Positions 1 through 6,242 of a stretch of 13,667 nucleotides of DNA are shown in pieces. The DNA comes from Anaerolineales bacterium (lineage in GTDB: Bacteria > Chloroflexota > Anaerolineae > Anaerolineales > UBA4823). The DNA lies in contig JAFGBV010000015.1 in the NCBI GenBank assembly GCA_016932955.1, positions 1-13,667 on the forward strand, read 5' to 3'. The notes below the pieces were generated by a model, which did not search any database, was not told where the DNA came from, and saw only the letters and a program-made list of their open reading frames with translations. The position numbers and the translations under genes are program-made. Positions within the stretch are counted from its first letter, which is position 1, and each line of letters starts with the position of its first letter.

Positions 1-1206
1 GATGACAACTTCGGAATCTCAGTCGCTCTCAGCAACAGCGGTGACACCGCTGTAGTCGGCGCCTACAAAGCTGATATAGGGGAGAACACGGATCAGGGAG
101 CCCTCTATGTCTTCAAGCGCGCGGACGGTGTCTGGGAGAACCACTACAAATTGGTCGCAGACGATGGCGCCGCAAATGACAAGCTTGGCTGGTCCGTCGC
201 CATCAGCGGTGATGGCAACACCATCCTCACCGGCGCTCATGCTGCCGACGTGGACGGAAAGATTGACCAAGGCGCTGGCTATGTATTCCATTACGTTTAT
301 CTGCTTGGCTGGGTTGATGAAAAGCTCACTTTTAACAGCCCCAAAGAAGATATCTCATTGGGCTACTCCGTAGCTCTCAGCGATGATGGCGACACTGCCC
401 TGCTCGGCGCGCCAACCTGGCCCAGCCCTGATGGCACCGATGGCATGGTCACCTCCTTCACCCGTTCAGGCGCTAACACCTGGACTTCTGAAGATTTTTT
501 CTGGCCTAGCAATGCTGAGCCAGATCAGTGGTTCGGTCGCTCGGTTGCCCTCAGCGCCGACGGCAACACCGCCATCGTTGGCGCTAGCAAGGACGATGTT
601 GGCGACAATGTCGATCAAGGCTCCGCCTATATCCTCACCCATTCAAGCGGCTTTTGGTCCCAGGTAGTCAATCTCACCGCTAGCGATGGTCTGACTGGAG
701 ATGAATTTGGCGTCTCCGTTGCAATTAGCGGTGATGGCAATACCGCCCTCGTCGGAGCGTACCTCGCCGATGTCAGCGGGGATGCAGACCAAGGACGCGC
801 CTATCTCTTCAACTGCCCATCTGGCGGCGCATGGCAGAAAGTCATCGGATGGACCAGCAATGAAGCTGGCGACAACTTCGGTGTCTCTGTCGCTCTCAGC
901 GACGATGGCGCTACTGCCCTGGTTGGCGCTCGCAGCGATGATGTTGGCGATAATGTCGATCAAGGCGCTGCCTATCTCTACCGTGCCGACAATGGCGTAT
1001 GGGGTCCTTACGGCTTTATTACTCTCACTGCCTCCGACGGTACCGCCAATGATAAGTTCGGCTTCTCCGTTGCCCTCAGCGAAGACGGCAGCACTGCCCT
1101 CGTCGGCGCATACAACGCCAGCCTGGGCGGCATTTCTCAGGGCGCAGCCTATCCATTTGGCCAGCAATCCGATTTCACCCTCTATATTCCATTCGTTGCC
1201 CGTTAA
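1..1206 (+). CDS. FG-GAP repeat beta-propeller protein, probably secreted (5' end outside window)
   Basis: The reading frame is open from base 1, so this is the C-terminal 401 residues of a longer protein. The first internal Met (base 151) lies within a repeat and is not the true start. The visible part is seven consecutive FG-GAP-type repeats. Each has an FG.SVA.S.DG core, a (T)AxVGA strand, a DV/DQG turn and a (A)YxF strand. This matches the FG-GAP_2/integrin-alpha-like propeller family, usually extracellular and involved in adhesion, surface binding or calcium binding. Seven units would make one full propeller, but more repeats may lie upstream. The protein ends in FTLYIPFVAR, a short hydrophobic tail resembling the YLPLVLR-type ends I associate with exported Chloroflexota proteins (recollection, not checked). 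The signal peptide would be upstream and cannot be seen. No catalytic motif is visible. A strong terminator follows, so it is transcriptionally separate from the kinase downstream. The ligand is unknown. Confidence 0.85.
   Translation, partial: DDNFGISVALSNSGDTAVVGAYKADIGENTDQGALYVFKRADGVWENHYKLVADDGAANDKLGWSVAISGDGNTILTGAHAADVDGKIDQGAGYVFHYVYLLGWVDEKLTFNSPKEDISLGYSVALSDDGDTALLGAPTWPSPDGTDGMVTSFTRSGANTWTSEDFFWPSNAEPDQWFGRSVALSADGNTAIVGASKDDVGDNVDQGSAYILTHSSGFWSQVVNLTASDGLTGDEFGVSVAISGDGNTALVGAYLADVSGDADQGRAYLFNCPSGGAWQKVIGWTSNEAGDNFGVSVALSDDGATALVGARSDDVGDNVDQGAAYLYRADNGVWGPYGFITLTASDGTANDKFGFSVALSEDGSTALVGAYNASLGGISQGAAYPFGQQSDFTLYIPFVAR
4..1170 (+). repeat. Tandem ~174-bp coding repeat (seven FG-GAP units)
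   Basis: The FG (or LG) dipeptide that opens each unit is encoded at 10, 184, 358, 532, 706, 877 and 1057. The spacings are therefore 174, 174, 174, 174, 171 and 180 bases, about 58 codons per unit. Similarity also shows at DNA level: 595-621 and 940-966 share a block around GATGTTGGCGA with only one early mismatch, two units apart. Unit 3 is the most divergent, lacking the DQG turn and carrying a proline-rich loop. The regular period and in-frame length changes point to internal duplication of propeller blades. Confidence 0.85.
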
Positions 1207-1229
1207 AACCACAGGTCGAAAAATCCATC

Positions 1230-1274
1230 AACAAGGTTGAAGCGGTGCTTCACTGTCGCTTCAACCTTGTTTTT
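1230..1274 (+). terminator. Rho-independent terminator after FG-GAP gene
   Basis: A perfect 15-bp stem pairs 1230-1244 (AACAAGGTTGAAGCG) with 1257-1271 around a 12-base loop. It runs straight into a T-rich tract (the T run spans 1270-1274). It lies 24 bases after the TAA stop and insulates the kinase unit from the upstream gene. The A/T-rich ends of the stem also make it plausible on the minus strand, but no minus-strand gene ends there. Confidence 0.92.
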
Positions 1275-1311
1275 AATGATTAATAACCTCCCTCCACCAG
1301 GAGATTATCTG

Positions 1312-1317
1312 TATAAT
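1312..1317 (+). promoter_or_regulatory. Candidate -10 element (TATAAT) for the kinase unit
   Basis: An exact TATAAT preceded directly by TG sits about 75 bases before the kinase start and just downstream of the terminator, the expected place for a promoter. No good -35 hexamer is seen at 16-18 bases upstream (the region is CCTCCCTCC-like). It would therefore depend on the TG-flanked -10 or on an activator. The predicted transcription start is around 1323-1325. Confidence 0.45.
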
Positions 1318-1374
1318 GAAGATATCAACCAACGGATTGTTTGATTTTTGCTGATCCACTCATGATTATTTCTG

Positions 1375-1382
1375 AAAAAGGG
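1375..1382 (+). promoter_or_regulatory. Weak Shine-Dalgarno before the kinase
   Basis: AAAAAGGG lies 10 bases before the chosen ATG at 1393. It is better spaced (5 bases) for an out-of-frame ATG at 1388, which opens a 9-codon ORF ending at 1417. That stop overlaps an in-frame kinase ATG at 1414 (residue 8). The true start could therefore be 1393 or 1414. Confidence 0.35.
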
Positions 1383-1392
1383 TACAAATGAG

Positions 1393-3900
1393 ATGGCTTC
1401 TCCTCAGAACGAGATGATGATTGAGCAAGCGCTGCGCCGAAGTGAAGAACATTGCCAGTTGCTCTTAAATTCAGTGGTTGACTATGTGTATACCGTTCAC
1501 ATCAAGGGCGGTAAAGTTGTATCCACAACGCATGGACCCGGTTGTGCTGCCGTAACCGGATATACCCCCGAAGATTACAATGCTGACCCTAACCTGTGGA
1601 TTCGCATGGTGCACAAACATGACCGCAAAGCCGTCCTCGCCCAAGCACAAGCCATCCGGTCCGGGCAAAGTGCCACTCCCCTTGAGCATCGTATCTATCA
1701 CAAAGATGGCACTATCCGTTGGGTCAGGAACACGCCTGGTCCCCGCTACGACCTCAACGGCCGCATCGAATCCTACGACGGGCTTATCGTCGATATCACA
1801 GAAAGAAAACGCGCAGAAGAAGCCCTACGCGAGAGTGAGCAGAAGTATCGCACCCTCTTCGAAACTGCCATAGACGCCCTCTTCCTGGAAAAATTGGATG
1901 GCAGCATCGTCGATTGCAACACAGCCGCTTGTAAGATGTTTGGCTATTCCAAAGAAGAGATGCTCAATCTAACCGTGGGAGCGCTGGTGCCGGCTGAGGT
2001 TGCCAGCACCCTGCCAGGTCTGATCCAAAAGATCAGGAGCGAGGGTAAGGCTTGCCTTGAAACCACCAACCGTAAAAAGGATGGGCAGCTATTCCCCTGC
2101 GAGGTGAACATCCGCCCCATCAAGATCGCTGGCGAAGAGTTTGTCATCGCCTATATCCACGACCTGACCACTCGCAAACAGGCGGAACTAGCTTTACGGC
2201 AAAAATTCGAAGCAGAAACGCGCATCCATGCTATAGAGGCCACTGCCCGTGCTCTGGAGAACGAGGTCAATGAACGCAAAGAGACAGAATCCAAACTCAA
2301 ACGCCGCGCTCTTCAGTTGGCGCTCATTAACGAAATTGGAGGCCAGGTAGCTACAGTATTGGAATTGCAGGAAGTGCTGGAACGGGCAGCCCAGTTGGTT
2401 CAGGCAAGCTTCAATTACCATCATGTCGGCCTCTTCACATGCGATGAATCAACCCAGGAATTGGTAATGCGCGCCCGGGCAGGTTCCTTTGCCAACCTGT
2501 ACCCATCATCTCACCGCCTCAAGCTCAACCAGGGCATGGTTGGGTGGGCTGGCGCACGCGGCAAGAAATTACTCGCCAACGATGTATCGTTGGAACCCCA
2601 TTATGTCAACCTCTACCCCGAGATCATCCCCACCCTATCAGAATTGAGCGTGCCCCTCAAGGTGGGAGAGCGCGTCGTCGGTGTTCTGGACGTGCAAAGT
2701 CCACAATTGAATGCTTTCGACGAGAACGATGTTCTCGTGATCGAGACATTAGCAGACGAGATTGCCATCGCTATCGAAAATGCCCGTCTCTATGAGGCCC
2801 TGCGAGATTCCGAAGCACGCTACCGGGAAGTCTCCGAAATGGTGTCAGATCTTGCTTTCGCCCTCGATGTAGATGCAGATGGCAGGCTCGCACTGGAGTG
2901 GGCCACCGATGCCCTCACCCGCCTTACCGGCTATACTGCTGTAGAACTGCGTCATGTAGGAGGTTGGCAGGAAATCGTATACCCCGATGATCAAGACCGC
3001 GCCCGACAGTTAATGGATCGGACAATGTCAGGCCTTTCCGCGGTTGGAGAATTCCGCATCGTATCAAAAAACGGCCAGGTGCGTTGGCTGCGCATGTACA
3101 CCCGCCCAATTTGGAACCAGGATCGTGTAGTGCGCATCAACGGCGCCGCGCAGGATATTAGCGAAGCTAAAAGTTTTGAAGTCAACATGTTGCACACAGA
3201 ACGCATGGCTGCCATGGGTCAGATGGCTGCCGTGCTGGCGCATGAAATTAAAAACCCTCTCCAAGCCATCCGTAGTAACCTGGAGCTGGTCATGGACTTT
3301 GACCTGAATCCTAATGAAAAAGAGGAATGTCTGAGCTTCTGCCGCCAGGAAATCGACCGCCTCAGCGAACTCACTCGCCACATACTGGATTATGCCCGCC
3401 CCTCACAAGAAAACCAGCCCTTACCTTGCTCGTTAGCTGAACTCCTCAGCCAGGTAATGACAATCGTGCAAGATCCTTTAGCATTCGCCCACATCAAATT
3501 AAAGATAGATCTTCCTTCCCAAATCCCACCAATCGTTGTGCGCCCCGATCGGATCAAACAAGTTTTCATCAATCTCATCCTGAACGCCATTGATGCTATG
3601 CCGCAGGGTGGGGAAGCCCATATCGCTGCTCGCCTCGACCAATCCAACCTGATCATTACCCTAACCAACTCCGGCTCGCAAATCCATCCTCAGGACTTTC
3701 CCCATCTTTTCGAGCCGTTCTTTACCACCAAACCAAACAGCACTGGCCTGGGTCTCTTTGTCACCCAGGGCATCATTGAACAGCATGGCGGAACCATCGA
3801 AGCCGAAAACTTACCCGACAATGCAGGGGTATGCTTCCGCATTTGCCTACCACTCACCCCCTTCAACGAGGTTGATAACAACGCAGGAAGCCAGCCATGA
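1393..3900 (+). CDS. Soluble multi-PAS/GAF sensor histidine kinase
   Basis: 835 aa with no signal peptide or membrane segment, so a cytoplasmic sensor kinase. Order: PAS1 with PAC motif (about 15-140), PAS2 (147-265), a charged coiled-coil linker (265-305), GAF (about 308-470), PAS3 (472-590), HisKA dimerisation/phosphoacceptor domain (about 600-665) and HATPase_c (about 700-825). The H-box is AHEIKNPL with phosphoacceptor His617. The N-box NLILNAIDAM has Asn727/Asn731. An F-box (FEPFFTTK) and a G2 box (STGLGLFVTQG) follow. The G1 box reads NSGSQI (759-764) where DxGxGI is usual, so the adenine-contacting Asp appears as Asn. The protein should autophosphorylate and pass phosphate to the receiver of the next gene, whose ATG overlaps this stop (ATGA at 3897-3900). 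The ligand is unknown; I see no obvious haem, flavin or bilin residue signature. The first ATG was taken as start, and 1414 is an alternative. Confidence 0.93.
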   Translation: MASPQNEMMIEQALRRSEEHCQLLLNSVVDYVYTVHIKGGKVVSTTHGPGCAAVTGYTPEDYNADPNLWIRMVHKHDRKAVLAQAQAIRSGQSATPLEHRIYHKDGTIRWVRNTPGPRYDLNGRIESYDGLIVDITERKRAEEALRESEQKYRTLFETAIDALFLEKLDGSIVDCNTAACKMFGYSKEEMLNLTVGALVPAEVASTLPGLIQKIRSEGKACLETTNRKKDGQLFPCEVNIRPIKIAGEEFVIAYIHDLTTRKQAELALRQKFEAETRIHAIEATARALENEVNERKETESKLKRRALQLALINEIGGQVATVLELQEVLERAAQLVQASFNYHHVGLFTCDESTQELVMRARAGSFANLYPSSHRLKLNQGMVGWAGARGKKLLANDVSLEPHYVNLYPEIIPTLSELSVPLKVGERVVGVLDVQSPQLNAFDENDVLVIETLADEIAIAIENARLYEALRDSEARYREVSEMVSDLAFALDVDADGRLALEWATDALTRLTGYTAVELRHVGGWQEIVYPDDQDRARQLMDRTMSGLSAVGEFRIVSKNGQVRWLRMYTRPIWNQDRVVRINGAAQDISEAKSFEVNMLHTERMAAMGQMAAVLAHEIKNPLQAIRSNLELVMDFDLNPNEKEECLSFCRQEIDRLSELTRHILDYARPSQENQPLPCSLAELLSQVMTIVQDPLAFAHIKLKIDLPSQIPPIVVRPDRIKQVFINLILNAIDAMPQGGEAHIAARLDQSNLIITLTNSGSQIHPQDFPHLFEPFFTTKPNSTGLGLFVTQGIIEQHGGTIEAENLPDNAGVCFRICLPLTPFNEVDNNAGSQP

Positions 3901-6128
3901 CCACCGCTCGCATCTTGATCACAGAAGACTCCCTCGGTGTTGCACGCGCCCTGAGCAAAGCCCTGGCTGTCTCTCGGCCCGATGATTACACTGTAGAAAT
4001 CTGTTCTTCTGCTGAAACCGCCCAGGAAAAAATGGGGCATATTCATTACGACCTTTTGATTACTGACCTACGTCTCCCCGGCCAGGACGGCATGGAACTT
4101 CTCGAATGGACTCGTCAGCACAGCACTGATACACGCGGCATCCTTATCACTGCTTACGGTTCGCCTCAGATAGAACAACGCGTTCTACTGTTTGCTAACG
4201 CCTACCTGCCAAAGCCATTCCACCTCAACGATCTCATCCGCCTGGTAGAGTTAGTGCTCAGCGCTCCCCCAACCACCCCCAGTCCATCACCTCCCCTGCC
4301 CGAGCCTCCACAAGTCGCCGTGATCGAAACAGGCGAGGTAGATCAGCAGCAACCTAACCATTTAACAATCCTGGCAACCGACCTCGATGGAACTCTGGCA
4401 GAATATGGGAAAGTAGAGGCGGCAACCTGGCAAGCCCTTCACCATTTGAAAGCTGCCGGATTCTCGATCATTCTGGTTACGGGTCGCATGCTGGAGAGCG
4501 TGACCAACGAATGGCCTACCGGTGATCTCTGCGAGGCAATCGTTGCCGAGAATGGCGCTATCGTCTATTTTCCGCGTCGCGATATCATCTCCTTTCCCTT
4601 CGGGCGGTTGACACCTGCCATCCTTCACCGCCTGAATGCCCTCAGCATTCCCCTGGAACGTGGCATGGCCATCGTCGCTACACATGTCCCCCATGACCAG
4701 GCCGTCCTAAACGTATTGCGCGAAGTGGGCGGTGGTGCAACGGTAGAATATAACCGCGGCGCCGTCATGGTGCTGCCCCTCGGCGCGACCAAAGGTACCG
4801 GCTTGAAATACGCCCTGGATGAACTGGGGTATTCCGTGCATAATGTGGTGGCCTGTGGAGATGCAGAGAATGATCGAAGCCTGTTTGAAGTAGCCGAACT
4901 CGCCGTAGCAGTCGCCAATGCCCCCCCAGGCATCAAAGCTCTCGCTGATACGGTACTCCTCCATGATAATGGCATTGGCATGCAAGTCTTTCTGCGCGAT
5001 CTAGCAAATGGGCGCCTCGCCGTCACCTCTTCGCGGCCATATCGCCGCCTTACTCTGGGGAACACCCTGGAAGATACACCCCTCAACATCGACCCCGCCA
5101 CCCTGCTAAACGGCAACCTGGGCATCTTTGGCTCTAGCGCCAGCGGTAAATCCTGGCTGGCCGGACTGCTCACAGAAGAACTACTGAAACAAGGCTATCA
5201 GGTATGCATCATCGACCCCGAAGGAGATTACCGCGCCCTCAGCACCAGCCCACACACCCTGCTTTTTGGCGGAGCACAAAACCCCTTACCTGGTGTTGCC
5301 AATGTGAGTAATTTCTTTGAAAGCAGTTGCCTCAGCTTAATATTGGATCTGTCTGTATACGATTTAGAGGAACGTTCAGCCTATCTGCTGGAACTTTTGC
5401 GCGTGTTCAACGGTATCCGCTTAAGACGTGGTCGCCCCCACTGGTATCTTATAGACGAAGCCCAAAGCTTTCTATCCGAGCCAGATGGCGAACTGGCGGG
5501 GCTCTTGATGGAAACCATGCAGCAGGGAGGTTTTGGTCTGGTGTCATACCGCCCCAGTCAAATACCCTCTCCCTTCCGTCAGCGCCTGGAGCAGTTACTT
5601 CTCACTCATCTGGCCATACAAGAAGACCTGGATGCCCTGCGGTTAGTGCTTGACCGTATTGCAAATTCGTCGCAAGTTCTCTCAGAATTACCCACCCTCC
5701 CGATTGGACAGGCATTCTTATGTCAAACAGATGTAGAACAATGGCTGCCTGCCCCACCAGCAGTGGTCAAATTTCAGGTAGGGCCGCGCTCAGTCCCACA
5801 TATTCGCCATTTACACAAATACCTGCGCGCTCCCCTGCCGGCCCCTAAGCGTTTCTATTTTCACGATGAGAATGGTCGCTACCTCAGCCGGGTAGCCGCT
5901 AACCTCTGGGAATTCTGCGAGATATGCAAAGAGTTACCTCTTAGCTCACTGGAGTACCATTTACGGCGTGGTGATTTTGAGCGCTGGTTGGCAGACGTAT
6001 TACAAGATAGCGAATTGCCTCGCCAGGTTCATAAACTATCCCATCGGGGTATTAGCGGCGAGGAACTCCGCCAGGCCCTGGTAACAATCACCAGTGAGCG
6101 ATATCAGGAATTGGATCGCTTGGTTTAG
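3897..6128 (+). CDS. Fusion protein: response-regulator receiver - HAD-IIB phosphatase - HerA/VirB4-like ATPase
   Basis: 743 aa, translationally coupled to the kinase by ATGA. Residues 1-120 form a receiver domain: acidic pair Glu10/Asp11, phosphoacceptor Asp57 (ITDLRLPG), Thr85 and Lys106-Pro107. A proline-rich linker spans about 122-150. A HAD hydrolase follows (about 157-370) with motif I DLDGT (Asp162, Asp164), motif II TGR (195-197), motif III Lys299 and motif IV GDAEND (321-326). The ~100 residues between motifs II and III fit a C2 cap, as in Cof/sucrose-phosphatase-like HADs. A P-loop ATPase comes next, with Walker A GSSASGKS (Lys418) and Walker B WYLIDEAQ (Asp520, Glu521). SYRPSQIP (550-557) resembles the segment after Walker B in HerA/VirB4/DUF87 ATPases. 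The C-terminal part (about 650-720), with YHLRRGDFERW (687-697), recalls the DUF5752 type from memory. There is no DNA-binding output domain, so phosphorylation probably controls phosphatase and/or ATPase activity. The HAD substrate is unknown. Confidence 0.88.
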   Translation: MTTARILITEDSLGVARALSKALAVSRPDDYTVEICSSAETAQEKMGHIHYDLLITDLRLPGQDGMELLEWTRQHSTDTRGILITAYGSPQIEQRVLLFANAYLPKPFHLNDLIRLVELVLSAPPTTPSPSPPLPEPPQVAVIETGEVDQQQPNHLTILATDLDGTLAEYGKVEAATWQALHHLKAAGFSIILVTGRMLESVTNEWPTGDLCEAIVAENGAIVYFPRRDIISFPFGRLTPAILHRLNALSIPLERGMAIVATHVPHDQAVLNVLREVGGGATVEYNRGAVMVLPLGATKGTGLKYALDELGYSVHNVVACGDAENDRSLFEVAELAVAVANAPPGIKALADTVLLHDNGIGMQVFLRDLANGRLAVTSSRPYRRLTLGNTLEDTPLNIDPATLLNGNLGIFGSSASGKSWLAGLLTEELLKQGYQVCIIDPEGDYRALSTSPHTLLFGGAQNPLPGVANVSNFFESSCLSLILDLSVYDLEERSAYLLELLRVFNGIRLRRGRPHWYLIDEAQSFLSEPDGELAGLLMETMQQGGFGLVSYRPSQIPSPFRQRLEQLLLTHLAIQEDLDALRLVLDRIANSSQVLSELPTLPIGQAFLCQTDVEQWLPAPPAVVKFQVGPRSVPHIRHLHKYLRAPLPAPKRFYFHDENGRYLSRVAANLWEFCEICKELPLSSLEYHLRRGDFERWLADVLQDSELPRQVHKLSHRGISGEELRQALVTITSERYQELDRLV

Positions 6129-6181
6129 ATTGGGATTTTGAAAGCATAGCGTGGGATAAAGCGCCACGCTATGCCCCCAAT
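6129..6181 (+). terminator. GC-rich hairpin after the kinase unit, possible terminator
   Basis: A perfect 11-bp stem pairs 6144-6154 (GCATAGCGTGG) with 6164-6174 around a 9-base loop. An outer helix (ATTGGG at 6129-6134 with CCCAAT at 6176-6181) could extend it across an asymmetric internal loop. No U-tract follows, so it may act as a rho-dependent end, an mRNA 3' stabiliser or a weak attenuator between the two units. Confidence 0.5.
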
Positions 6182-6196
6182 TTCCCGTCGAGGGTG

Positions 6197-6202
6197 TAAA
6201 AT
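6197..6202 (+). promoter_or_regulatory. Candidate -10 element (TAAAAT) for the NTPase unit
   Basis: TGTAAAAT lies between the hairpin and the start of the first NTPase. It has the same TG-adjacent form as the element before the kinase (TGTATAAT). No convincing -35 is present, and read-through from the upstream unit is equally possible. Confidence 0.3.
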
Positions 6203-6242
6203 AAGACACGGTTAATCTCTCGCCACGCGCAAGGGAAACGGC

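Noticed and set aside
1..1206. CRISPR-like or intergenic tandem repeat
   Set aside because: The 174-bp periodicity is degenerate, in frame and encodes propeller blades; there are no short exact repeats with spacers.
643..1240. Alternative-frame ORFs in the FG-GAP region (both strands)
   Set aside because: The repeat structure keeps stops out of the other frames. Their products are low-complexity shadows, while frame 1 carries the propeller motif throughout.
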